From contig JXCB02000039.1 in assembly GCA_000828075.3 (NCBI GenBank), positions 109,798-154,228 of the forward strand: a stretch of DNA of 44,431 nucleotides, read 5' to 3'. The translations under genes were made by a program, and so were the position numbers. Positions 17,372 through 24,930 of the stretch are shown here, piece by piece (within the stretch, counting starts at the first letter, position 1; each line of letters opens with the position of its first letter). This DNA comes from Tolypothrix campylonemoides VB511288. GTDB taxonomy: Bacteria > Cyanobacteriota > Cyanobacteriia > Cyanobacteriales > Nostocaceae. A model generated the notes under the pieces. It did no database searches. It worked only from the letters and a program-made list of their open reading frames with translations, and was not told where the DNA came from.

Positions 17372-18826
17372 CTAAGCAACAGTCTCAGCAGTGGTGAGTT
17401 CAGCCTGCTGTGCTTCTGGCAACAAACGCCCCACTCCTTGTTTAACAAAACTTTGCAACAAACCAATCTGCTGGTTCTGCTGAAACACGTTTTGCAAAGT
17501 TTGCCGTAACTTATCAAAATTCAAGCTACCTTCAGAATTGATAGCGACTTCCTGCTGTTGGAAATACTCAACTAAGCTTAAACCAGCTATGCGAGTCAGG
17601 TAAGCTGCACTGACGCCCTGGACTGCGCCACCAGCAACAAAAGTGATAGCGTTACTCTTGAGTACTGTAGCGATCGCCTTGGAAGACAGTTCCACCAAAC
17701 CCAATTTCAGCATTAAACTCCCCATTGTTCCAGCAACAGTTTGCGCTTGTTCCAAGGAAAATTTCTGCTGATAGATACCACTTAAATCCATCACCATTTG
17801 GGCATTAATTGCCGCTGTTGCCAGGATATCAAGCGCTGGTACTGGGTTAGCAAATGCTGCGGCTGCAGCTATCCACTGGTATTGTTCAATGACTGGTAGG
17901 GCGCGATCGCGTCTAATCCCATTCAGCCAGCTTTTCGCCTCAGCTTTTAGCAATAGGCTTTTCCTCATCGTAGTTGCCCACACTAGCTGCTGTCCTTGCT
18001 GTGCCACCATTTCACCCAACACAGAAGTTAGCTGTTGGATATCTGGTGCTGGCACTTCCAGCGACTCTTGCACAGTACCATCTTGTTGATGCTTACGTAC
18101 TTTGATCGGGCTGGGAGACGCCGCAGTTGCTACGACACTTGAGGATACCTTTTGTTTCAGCGACTCCAACACGCACACGCGTTCTTCTGGCAAATACTGG
18201 TCTTGTTTGTTAAAAACCAGCATTGTGCTTTGATTTGCTGCTTTTAGCTGCTGTAATGTCTGAAATTCTGAATCTGTTAAATCCCCGTTTGTCAGGAACA
18301 AAACAACATCAGATGTCTTTGCTTCTGCCAAAACAGCTGCATCTGACTTATCAGCTGCTTCTACAAACAAAGGCTGTGTCTCTTGGAATTGTAGAGGCGT
18401 TGCATCCCTTGGTTCTAGATTTTGCTTTAATACTTTAATTAAAGTCGTTTTACCTACCGATTTCCCACCAGTGACGGCGGCGATCATCTCTTGTCTGTCT
18501 AATTCAGCCGCGAGATTGGCAACTTGTTCTCGCAGTGTCGCCAAGGCTTGATGATTTTCTGCTTCTTGTGCCAGTTGGTTAACCACGGCTTCGGCTTTGG
18601 CGATCGCCCCGAACGCTGTTGCCCGATCTACAGGTAAACTATCTAGCAGTTCAGAACCGTCTTTGGCGCGATTTTGCTTTAACAACCACAAACCGCCGCC
18701 AACTGCTAAGAGACTCAATAAGCCGAATTCACCTACCTGCACAAGTGAATCTTGCCAACTTTGTAACATCCATAGCGAAAAGGACAGTCCCAATCCTCCC
18801 ACTAAAATCGGTCGCCGCAACTTCAC
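17372..18826 (-). CDS. Membrane-associated Era-like GTPase with DUF697 domain
   Basis: 484 residues. Two hydrophobic segments at the N-terminus (about 7-24 and 34-50) anchor it to a membrane. A G domain follows: P-loop VTGGKSVGKTTL (118-129) and NKQD guanine-specificity motif (in LVFNKQDQYL). The canonical DxxG of G3 is not obvious (ADKSDAAVLAE occupies that area), so GTP hydrolysis may be altered. The C-terminal ~200 residues, with the hydrophobic YQWIAAAAAFANPVPALDILATAA and VTFVAGG-like segments, match the YcjF/DUF697 region. Related cyanobacterial proteins are uncharacterised. It is separate from the NERD-helicase gene (108-bp gap with a terminator). Confidence 0.78.
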   Translation of the reverse strand: MKLRRPILVGGLGLSFSLWMLQSWQDSLVQVGEFGLLSLLAVGGGLWLLKQNRAKDGSELLDSLPVDRATAFGAIAKAEAVVNQLAQEAENHQALATLREQVANLAAELDRQEMIAAVTGGKSVGKTTLIKVLKQNLEPRDATPLQFQETQPLFVEAADKSDAAVLAEAKTSDVVLFLTNGDLTDSEFQTLQQLKAANQSTMLVFNKQDQYLPEERVCVLESLKQKVSSSVVATAASPSPIKVRKHQQDGTVQESLEVPAPDIQQLTSVLGEMVAQQGQQLVWATTMRKSLLLKAEAKSWLNGIRRDRALPVIEQYQWIAAAAAFANPVPALDILATAAINAQMVMDLSGIYQQKFSLEQAQTVAGTMGSLMLKLGLVELSSKAIATVLKSNAITFVAGGAVQGVSAAYLTRIAGLSLVEYFQQQEVAINSEGSLNFDKLRQTLQNVFQQNQQIGLLQSFVKQGVGRLLPEAQQAELTTAETVA

Positions 18827-18884
18827 AACTATGATTCTCCCCGCTTTTTGGATGGCTTCTACTCCAGATTAGCTCAAAACCCGC

Positions 18885-19355
18885 TTATGGGAACCCGATT
18901 GGTACAGGCACTACATTTTCTTTACATACACCAGCTTCTAAAATTAACTTCCAAGCGTCGCGATACTTTGCGGAACGAGGTTTACGCTGTCGCTTCTCGG
19001 CTTCAACGAGGTGTATTTCGCTACCGTAACCTATGAACACATCTATAGGGAAGACATAAAACACGTCAAGTGTCTCTACATAGACCAGGGCAAAATCAAA
19101 GTCTGATGCCTTGTAGGCTTCTCTAAGCATAAACCGCCGATTTGTTTTTGTCCGCCGATTATCTACAACATAATTGCTAGAACCTTGAGCAAACCAAGCA
19201 TACTTGACTTGAATTTTAATTAAAGTTCCTTCAACATCAAACACTAAATCGTAAGGAAGCCTATCGCCAACAGGTTTTAAAACTCCCCAACCACGCTTCA
19301 AGGCATGAAGAACGGCAGCTTGTTCTGCTATGTCTCCTTTAAGCTTTGTGTCCAT
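18885..19355 (-). CDS. Group I intron-type PD-(D/E)XK homing endonuclease (I-Ssp6803I-like)
   Basis: 156 residues starting MDTKLKGDIAEQAAVLHAL. Candidate active-site residues are Glu11, Asp36 (LPYDLVFD), Gln49 and Lys51 (KIQVKYAW). From memory these are the same positions as in I-Ssp6803I, the homing endonuclease encoded in the tRNA-fMet group I intron of Synechocystis 6803, and the length agrees (about 150). That enzyme cuts the anticodon region of intronless tRNA-fMet genes. Here the gene is outside the intron but only ~2.1 kb from an intron-bearing tRNA-fMet on the same strand, separated almost solely by an IS605-type element. It reads as intact. Confidence 0.85.
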   Translation of the reverse strand: MDTKLKGDIAEQAAVLHALKRGWGVLKPVGDRLPYDLVFDVEGTLIKIQVKYAWFAQGSSNYVVDNRRTKTNRRFMLREAYKASDFDFALVYVETLDVFYVFPIDVFIGYGSEIHLVEAEKRQRKPRSAKYRDAWKLILEAGVCKENVVPVPIGFP

Positions 19356-19379
19356 CTGCCACTACAAGAAATCTGGAAT

Positions 19380-19520
19380 TGACATCTCCCCTCTTTAGAA
19401 AAAAGGGGATTCTAAACTGTTGTTGCTGCGAGGGCTAAAAGCCCATCTACGCAACGTTTACGATATGATTTATTTAATCGCGTAAACAAATCAATTCGTT
19501 GTGGGAGTGTCAAAGCTCCC
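19380..19520 (-). ncRNA. Predicted omega RNA (reRNA) covering the tnpB 3' end
   Basis: TnpB proteins use a guide RNA made from the 3' end of their own gene through the right end of the element, with the guide taken from the flanking DNA. By analogy the scaffold would run from within the tnpB 3' region through the hairpin at 19387-19409, and the guide would read into the sequence just left of about 19380. This is inferred from family knowledge; neither end is visible in the sequence. Confidence 0.4.
19387..19409 (-). other. Subterminal hairpin at the tnpB-side (right) end
   Basis: TCCCCT (19387-19392) pairs with AGGGGA (19404-19409) directly after the tnpB stop. In this family such hairpins are the binding sites for the TnpA dimer. 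On the tnpB strand it is also expected to be part of the omega RNA scaffold. Confidence 0.65.
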
Positions 19521-20800
19521 CTAACCACCTCGACTAAGGATACCCGTAGCTGTGTGGCTACTTTTGCAAGAATATTGGCTGCACCGTTGCAATCTGCATT
19601 AATTAAAAAGCCTCTTGCTGTTTTGTATAATCCGCGCTCAATCCTTGAACCTGATGGCTTCCATCCTTCGGGTTTTTCACCGTGTTTCGGTAAAAAGTCA
19701 CCATCAAGAAATGACGCTTTCGATGTGTATGCTTCCTCAGTAATTGTTAGAACAATCCCGTATTCGGGACAAAGTTGCTTAAGTCGTTCAATCAATCGCC
19801 CTGTAGGGATGACCACAAAGTTTTGATTGTTGCGTTTACCCATATTGGAGCCGTTCTTTTGTCCCTCGTTCCAACCTATAACAAGATTGCCTACTCGGTC
19901 GTTGAGGCACTGATTAACGATAAATCGTGCTGCTTTGTTAATCGCATCACGCATTTGATTATTGCGTTTGCGCTGAACTCGGTCTAGGTTGCTGTCCCAG
20001 TAGAAATCTGATTTCCCCTGCTTATACTTGGCAACTAGACGGCAATAACCTTGATTCATTGATTTAAGCTTCCGTCCATCAATGATTAAGCTTTTGCCGC
20101 GCGTTGAGACACCTGTTAGCCAGTTGGTTCCTCCATGGTCAAAACTCCAGGCTTGGGTGTAATCTAAGTTGGAATTATTGCTGATGGGTTCCTTACCATC
20201 ATCAATCACCCAATCAATCCACAATTCACCAAGATTAGGACGAATTGTCACTTCCTTAACCCAGTCTGAATCAATGAATTCAGGCAATTGTAAGGTAATG
20301 TCTGTGAGCAAATGTGGCTTAGTATCACGACTAATTGATGGGTAGAAGCAACCATCTTTGTAGTTGAGTGCTTGGCGTGGGAACGTTACAGAAGCAAGTC
20401 CACCACGCTTTCTATACTTTGGCAATGATGGTCTTTCAACTTCGCCTTTGTAGTAGGCTGTGACTAGTCCGTTGTAACTGATGATCGACTCGCCTACTGT
20501 CTTAAGAGTTTGCTGTGCTGACTGTGCAGCCATCGCTTTGTAATGTGGATTGTCCTTAAGAACTTTGTCTAGTTCTGGGTAAGTAGTGCCACATTTGTAA
20601 GTCTTCCATCCGTAGCGTAATTCATCACCACGCCAATAAGTTGTAAACGCATCTTGTTGCTGTTCTAGCTTGCTGTAATGAGTCTGTCTAGTATGGTAAA
20701 TCGCTGAATTTATCAAACTATTAGCGTGTTCACATTGGTTGACCCAAAACACCTGCTCTTCATCAGTAAACGTCGCTTTAACAGGTATTGTCTTGTACAA
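19412..20800 (-). CDS. tnpB: RNA-guided endonuclease TnpB of IS605-type element
   Basis: 462 residues. The RuvC-like catalytic triad is visible: Asp221 in WSFDHGGTNWL, Glu355/356 in LTITEEAYTSKAS and Asp403 in LINADCNGAANI. The region between the second and third acidic residues has SFLDGDFLPKHGEKPEGWKP and lacks the CxxC...CxxC zinc ribbon of canonical TnpB, a variant seen in many cyanobacterial members. TnpB is a programmable nuclease that helps retain the element at its donor site. It is divergent from tnpA. Its 3' end abuts the right-end hairpin. Confidence 0.92.
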   Translation of the reverse strand: MYKTIPVKATFTDEEQVFWVNQCEHANSLINSAIYHTRQTHYSKLEQQQDAFTTYWRGDELRYGWKTYKCGTTYPELDKVLKDNPHYKAMAAQSAQQTLKTVGESIISYNGLVTAYYKGEVERPSLPKYRKRGGLASVTFPRQALNYKDGCFYPSISRDTKPHLLTDITLQLPEFIDSDWVKEVTIRPNLGELWIDWVIDDGKEPISNNSNLDYTQAWSFDHGGTNWLTGVSTRGKSLIIDGRKLKSMNQGYCRLVAKYKQGKSDFYWDSNLDRVQRKRNNQMRDAINKAARFIVNQCLNDRVGNLVIGWNEGQKNGSNMGKRNNQNFVVIPTGRLIERLKQLCPEYGIVLTITEEAYTSKASFLDGDFLPKHGEKPEGWKPSGSRIERGLYKTARGFLINADCNGAANILAKVATQLRVSLVEVVRGALTLPQRIDLFTRLNKSYRKRCVDGLLALAATTV

Positions 20801-20866
20801 CTTGTCATCACCTCCTGTTGTTTATTATCTTAGTTACTACATATTGCGTCAACAAAATCTCGGACA

Positions 20867-21280
20867 ATGGCAAAACTTTCTGCATATGACCATGAGTACA
20901 GGAGGACTGAGAATTCCGTGTCCTCAATTAATTATCATTTTGTGTTTGTTCCAAAACGACGAAGACCTGTGTTAGTCAGCGATGTCGCTAGACGACTACA
21001 AGAAATTATTTTTGAATTGGTACAAGAACACAACTGGAGGCTTATCGCATTAGAAATCCAGCCAGACCACGTACATATGTTTATTAACGCACCTACAGAT
21101 GAAGCGCCTTCACAGATTGCGAAGTGGGTCAAAGGTAGAGCATCTCATCACTTGAGAAAAGAATTTCCAGATTTAAAAAAACTACCCGCATTGTGGACAC
21201 CGACCTATTTTGTAGCGTCAACAGGTCAAGTCAGTACTGAGGTAGTAAAAAAGTATATTGAAAACCAACGTGGGAAGTAA
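20867..21280 (+). CDS. tnpA: IS200/IS605-family Y1 transposase TnpA
   Basis: 137 residues, the usual size. The HUH nuclease motif is QPDHVHMFINAP (His68, His70), and the catalytic tyrosine is Tyr130 in STEVVKKYIENQRGK. This enzyme cuts and rejoins single-stranded ends of the element. It starts with ATG at 20867, 66 bp from and divergent to tnpB. All key residues are intact. Confidence 0.95.
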   Translation: MAKLSAYDHEYRRTENSVSSINYHFVFVPKRRRPVLVSDVARRLQEIIFELVQEHNWRLIALEIQPDHVHMFINAPTDEAPSQIAKWVKGRASHHLRKEFPDLKKLPALWTPTYFVASTGQVSTEVVKKYIENQRGK

Positions 21281-21319
21281 GAGAAACAACAGGTTAAAAC
21301 CTGTTGAGTCGAGCTTCAT

Positions 21320-21341
21320 CCCCTGGTTAAAAACACAGGGG
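21320..21341 (+). other. Subterminal hairpin at the tnpA-side (left) end
   Basis: CCCCTG (21320-21325) pairs with CAGGGG (21336-21341) over a GTTAAAAACA loop, 40 nt after the tnpA stop. A second small hairpin AACAGGTT/AACCTGTT lies at about 21288-21305. The first is the likely left-end TnpA recognition hairpin. Confidence 0.6.
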
Positions 21342-21384
21342 TTCTCGCTCTCCCATTATGTTCTGATAGCTACTAATCAACATA

Positions 21385-21426
21385 AAACAAAACCCTACAA
21401 CTTTTTAGGGTTGCAGGGTTTTGTTT
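21385..21426 (-). terminator. Terminator hairpin of the initiator tRNA gene
   Basis: AAACAAAACCCT (21385-21396) is exactly complementary to AGGGTTTTGTTT (21415-21426). The stem is extended by a CAAC/GTTG pairing inside the loop after one mismatch. On the minus strand it starts 12 nt after the tRNA CCA end and ends in TTTTGTTTTATG, as expected for factor-independent termination. Confidence 0.75.
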
Positions 21427-21437
21427 CATCTTTTATT

Positions 21438-21758
21438 TGGTGGCGGGAAGTGGATTTGAACCACTGACCTTCGGGTTATGCTTACCATCTACAGCTTTCA
21501 CTGCCTGGATGAACCAGTTTGTGGTCTGGACTGTCCCTTCACCCTCGTCTTTCACGTTAGGGTGCCTGCCTCCCAGTCTCTACACCTTCCCCATTTCTGA
21601 GGCTTGGTTCGGGATTACCGCGCTAATGGCTTCCCCGAGTTTGACAGGTAATCGCACACAAGTTTCCTCATGTACCGCCCACTGCAAGACTAACTGATAA
21701 GCGTTTAGTTTGCCTTGCCGATTGAGCCCGACGAGCTACCAGGCTGCTCTATCCCGCG
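21438..21758 (-). tRNA. tRNA-fMet(CAT), interrupted by a group I intron
   Basis: The 5' exon is 21758-21725 (34 nt) and the 3' exon 21480-21438 (43 nt, CCA encoded). Joined, they give a 77-nt tRNA. The acceptor stem starts CGCGGGA and its 3' strand is TCCCGCC, leaving position 1 (C) opposed to C72. This unpaired first position is a mark of bacterial initiator tRNAs. The D arm is GAGC/GCTC and the anticodon stem TCGGG/CCCGA with loop CTCATAA (anticodon CAT). The T arm is AGTGG/CCACT with loop TTCAAAT. The exons meet between U33 and C34. Without the intron model this locus would look like an incomplete tRNA. Confidence 0.95.
21481..21724 (-). ncRNA. Group I intron in the tRNA-fMet anticodon loop
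   Basis: 244 nt between U33 and C34 of tRNA-fMet. The 5' exon ends in U (GGGCT) and the intron ends in G (GGTAAG), both required for group I self-splicing; moving the boundary by one base breaks this rule. The length fits the small intron class of cyanobacterial tRNA genes, and there is room for the P3-P9 core (for example GACAGTCCAGACCAC on the RNA strand around 21530). It encodes no protein. A tRNA-fMet group I intron is known from Synechocystis and relatives. I have not folded the core in full. Confidence 0.9.
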
Positions 21759-21807
21759 TCGCCTTCTCGTCTTTTTAAGTATAGCAACATAATCAGAAAT
21801 TTGGCAA

Positions 21808-22761
21808 CTATAAAATCGATAATTCTCCAACAACTTCTAAACGCTTGTATTTACCGAGGTTCATAAACTTTTCCGACAAGGCTTCCGCAACGCTGGGATT
21901 AATCCAGCCCAGTTGCTGAAGTAAGTGAATGGCAACGGCATATTTTGCTCGCTTGGCTCCATCCATAACTTTAATTGCCAATCCCATGCCTTCACCCAAT
22001 CTGCCAAGGCACTGTACTCCTTCAGCACCTGCTTTGCTAACGACTTCCCCAGGGGCTAAGCGCATCAGTTCTGTATCAAATTCTCCAGATCCAGCCACCA
22101 TGACTGGGTGATGAGTCATGGCACGCACAATACGCTCCATATCCAAACTGCTACGAGCAGCAAGATGAGCATACAATGACGCCATGTGAGCGAGTTGCAT
22201 CAGATACGTTGGTGCGCCACAGTCGTCATGAACGCTGATGAATTCCTCTGCTGGCATTCGCAGCAATTCTGATACTTTGGTTAAAATCAGCTGCTGTACT
22301 GGGTGTTTCCGCTGTAAGTAGTTGTTTAAGGACCAATTGCATTGCTGACAAACGGCTAGCATTCCGGCGTGTTTGCCTGAGCAATTGTATTCTAAACGAC
22401 TGTGCTTGCCTTCTGGGATTGGGCATTGGAGTGCTGTTGGGTCTACATCAGCTCGCCAAAGTATATTAAATGCCTGTCGGACTTGCTCTATTGTTCCTTT
22501 ATGGGAACTTGTGATAATCGCTAGGTCTTTATCGCTTAGGTTGTAGCGTTCTAAAGTCCCGGTGCTGGTTACAGCGATCGCCTGAAATGGTTTGAGTGCG
22601 GAACGGACAAATGTTGCAGTTTCGGAGTTTCCGGCAACTGAAAGCACCCGTCCTTTGTCGTCGCATACCACGGCTTGGACGATATGCTTTGATTCTATAA
22701 TGCCTTCACGCAGTAACCTGACTTCTAATGCGGCGGCTTGTGTTCGTTTTCCCATTGTCAT
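21808..22761 (-). CDS. L-asparaginase II family protein
   Basis: 317 residues. Family features are LLREGIIESKHIVQAVVCD, then SGNSET-like AGNSETATFVRSALKPFQA, IITSSHKGT, YNCSGKHAGML and VHDDCGAPTYLMQLAHMA. This is the asparaginase II (PF06089-type) family, related to the Rhizobium etli thermolabile asparaginase and unrelated to the bacterial type I/II enzymes. It hydrolyses asparagine to aspartate and ammonia. The ATG at 22755 is a possible alternative start 2 codons in. It lies downstream of CGLD27 on the same strand with an 86-bp gap. Confidence 0.9.
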   Translation of the reverse strand: MTMGKRTQAAALEVRLLREGIIESKHIVQAVVCDDKGRVLSVAGNSETATFVRSALKPFQAIAVTSTGTLERYNLSDKDLAIITSSHKGTIEQVRQAFNILWRADVDPTALQCPIPEGKHSRLEYNCSGKHAGMLAVCQQCNWSLNNYLQRKHPVQQLILTKVSELLRMPAEEFISVHDDCGAPTYLMQLAHMASLYAHLAARSSLDMERIVRAMTHHPVMVAGSGEFDTELMRLAPGEVVSKAGAEGVQCLGRLGEGMGLAIKVMDGAKRAKYAVAIHLLQQLGWINPSVAEALSEKFMNLGKYKRLEVVGELSIL

Positions 22762-22847
22762 GGGTTAAAATTTACCACCTTTTTGAGTTATGAATGATCT
22801 GTTAGGAGCTATGAGTTACAAATTATTAACTCCTAACTCCTGACTAT

Positions 22848-23348
22848 TTACACTAGGTGCCAAACTATAGTACCAGCAACGAACAACACAGCCAAGCCAG
22901 CAAAGGTAATTTGTAATCGCCTAATAATTGGTTGAATCGAGTAGGAAACAATCAGGCGATCGCGTGTTACCACTTCTTCTGGTTTGGTCCAAGTTTGACC
23001 ATCATACCAACCTGACTCTTCGTAAAAGATGACTGGACTTATCAGGCGATCGCGAACGTAAGACCAGCCCAAAGATAACCGCACCAGTACCAGCACTAAC
23101 CCTACACTTGCTCCTGCACAACCGCTGAGAATAAACTGTGCAGTATGCTTATGTGGGGGAAAGCTAGTGGCTGCTACTGGTCCTGCCACGAACCACGATA
23201 AACCCCAAATCAGAGCGATTTTTGTAATATAATCGCGCCAACTTAAGGTGCAGTCACGAAACAGCCAAGAGGATTTTAACTCTTCGTACTCATTAAGTGG
23301 TTGCTGTTCCGCAGGAACTGGGCAATTTGAGACTGAAGACTTAATCAT
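22848..23348 (-). CDS. CGLD27 family (DUF1230) membrane protein
   Basis: 166 residues with four hydrophobic stretches (about 44-60, 72-90 and a C-terminal pair near 135-165) and the conserved core [35 protein letters not shown] broken around [13 protein letters not shown]27 proteins are shared by cyanobacteria, algae and plants, and are linked to photosynthetic acclimation; the biochemical role is unknown. The start overlaps the rsfS stop by 4 bp (ATGA-type), indicating translational coupling. Confidence 0.85.
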   Translation of the reverse strand: MIKSSVSNCPVPAEQQPLNEYEELKSSWLFRDCTLSWRDYITKIALIWGLSWFVAGPVAATSFPPHKHTAQFILSGCAGASVGLVLVLVRLSLGWSYVRDRLISPVIFYEESGWYDGQTWTKPEEVVTRDRLIVSYSIQPIIRRLQITFAGLAVLFVAGTIVWHLV

Positions 23349-23806
23349 GTTGGTTTACCCCCACCGTCAACGGATGTTGGATACTCGATACGTTCTGCAT
23401 GTCCCCAGAACGCTTCAAGATTATAAAACTCCCGCTCCGAAGGCAACATGATGTGAACAATGACTTCGCCGTAGTCTTGCACCACCCAACTTGCCTCAGA
23501 TTTGCCCTCTATCCGCAGGGGACGCCGTTTCCAGTCTGTTTCCACTTTTTCTTCAATTGCTTGTGCGATCGCCCTGACTTGTACCCTCGAATAGCCCGTC
23601 ACCACGACAAAATAATCCGCCAGGTAAGAGACATCTGCTACCCTCAGCAGTAAAATATCACCTGCTTTGCGGTCTGATGCCGCTTCGGCAATGCTCAAAG
23701 CTATCTTTCCACTTACATCGTTGGCATCACCCACTGGATTTCCTTGTGGGCTGTTTGTCACTGCGACGGATTGTCTTAGGAAATTTGGTTGGAAATAATC
23801 AGACAT
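23345..23806 (-). CDS. rsfS: Ribosome silencing factor RsfS
   Basis: 153 residues. The RsfS/Iojap core from about residue 33 shows [30 protein letters not shown] broken at YLADYF, then [18 protein letters not shown] and [25 protein letters not shown]. It binds ribosomal protein L14 and blocks subunit joining under nutrient stress. A ~30-residue non-conserved N-terminal extension is present. The order yqeK - rsfS - CGLD27 - asparaginase on one strand is a familiar cyanobacterial cluster. Confidence 0.94.
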   Translation of the reverse strand: MSDYFQPNFLRQSVAVTNSPQGNPVGDANDVSGKIALSIAEAASDRKAGDILLLRVADVSYLADYFVVVTGYSRVQVRAIAQAIEEKVETDWKRRPLRIEGKSEASWVVQDYGEVIVHIMLPSEREFYNLEAFWGHAERIEYPTSVDGGGKPT

Positions 23807-23932
23807 TAAACCTCAGCTGCTTTATCTTTTTGTGTAACTATTTTTGACAATTTCTACTAACAAACAAAAATTAAGATGGAACTGCAACTGTGAGAACTGG
23901 TTTTTTTGAATACTAACAAAAAAAAGAGGTGT

Positions 23933-24529
23933 CTACGCGGTTTGTTGTACAACTGCCTGTTTTGCCTTCCACTTTTGTAGGAACCAGTTGCGCGTAAACA
24001 CGACTCGCGGATGAACTAAACAAGAACTTTCGAGCAAGAATTTGAGAGTGTAATCGCTTGTCTTCCACACAGCCTGATTAATATCTTGACGGCTAAGTTG
24101 CCGTAAAGTTTGTAATTCCGAGGTATCCCCACGTCCTGGCTCTAAGCTATCTGCTAAAAATACGATACTGCACAGTACACTCATGCCTGGTCTACCCAAA
24201 GTGTGATTGGCGATCGCTTGTAATACTTCTTTATCTTGTACACCAAATGTATCTCTTGCTACGATAGCGCTCACGTCTGCATGCAACAAATGCGGATTTG
24301 CTTGCATCACTTCGTCTACTTCCAATCCCTCTTCGTGTGCCATCTGCAAGAGTTTATGCGGCTTAAAATATTTTGCTAAATCGTGCATCAACCCTGCCAT
24401 TGCAGCTTTTTGGGTATCCACTTTGTAGTGCATTGCCAGATCCACCGCCATTTGCTCAACCCTAAGAATGTGGTTGACCCGAGAAACTGGAACATTCTCT
24501 GTTAACCAGGCTAAGACTTTTTCGCGCAT
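23933..24529 (-). CDS. yqeK: YqeK family HD-domain hydrolase (symmetrical Ap4A hydrolase)
   Basis: 198 residues with the HD-superfamily metal ligands: NHILRVEQMAVDLA (His20), AGLMHDLAKYFKP (His49, Asp50), HADVSAIVAR and the late DSLEPGR. YqeK enzymes cleave Ap4A to two ADP. The neighbouring rsfS 126 bp downstream matches the conserved yqeK-rsfS pairing known across bacteria. Confidence 0.92.
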   Translation of the reverse strand: MREKVLAWLTENVPVSRVNHILRVEQMAVDLAMHYKVDTQKAAMAGLMHDLAKYFKPHKLLQMAHEEGLEVDEVMQANPHLLHADVSAIVARDTFGVQDKEVLQAIANHTLGRPGMSVLCSIVFLADSLEPGRGDTSELQTLRQLSRQDINQAVWKTSDYTLKFLLESSCLVHPRVVFTRNWFLQKWKAKQAVVQQTA

Positions 24530-24930
24530 AATGGCTGTACTCTTAGAATTGGGGTTTTGGCAGGAATAGAGTGAATAATAAAGATGTAGTTTTATTCTAA
24601 CGAAGTTTTAGTTTGGATTCCTTCGCCTTAGGCATGACCTATTTTTCAGCCTAGATGTTCACCATATGCGTGGGCTACGAAAGCTATAGGTGCAAGCCTG
24701 ACAATTGTGCTGTCATATAAGTGTATCAAAATATTCTATAGCCCCAAAATAAATCATCAAGGATACAACAGATACAACAGTAGTCGTGTTTAGTAGGATA
24801 ACCATAGGCTGATTGATCTATGACTGTTGAGTAGAAAGTACCCTGTTGTGGCGAGCAGCCTTGTTTTCAATCTGTGAGTTCGAGATATCCAGATTTGTGG
24901 TATGCGTCGAGCGAGCAAAAGTTAGATAAG
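24530..24930. other. Intergenic region, nothing recognised
   Basis: 401 bp between yqeK and a glycosyltransferase gene. There is no coding frame of note, and no hairpin beyond a few bp apart from a near-repeat GGATACAACAGATACAACAG around 24760. It probably holds the yqeK promoter on the right-to-left strand. Confidence 0.5.

Larger units (their letters stand above)
19380..21345. mobile_element. IS200/IS605-family insertion sequence (IS605-type, divergent tnpA/tnpB)
   Basis: About 2 kb, with tnpB on the minus strand and tnpA on the plus strand, 66 bp apart and divergent. As expected for single-strand transposons there are no terminal inverted repeats; each end has a subterminal hairpin, TCCCCT...AGGGGA at 19387-19409 beyond tnpB and CCCCTG...CAGGGG at 21320-21341 beyond tnpA. 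Exact cleavage sites cannot be fixed without an empty site, so the limits given are approximate. Both proteins keep their catalytic residues, so the element may be active. Confidence 0.85.

Noticed and set aside
21437-21697. Plus-strand 86-codon open frame across the tRNA-fMet locus
   Set aside because: It runs antisense to the 3' exon and most of the intron of a fully supported tRNA gene, and the protein has no family resemblance.
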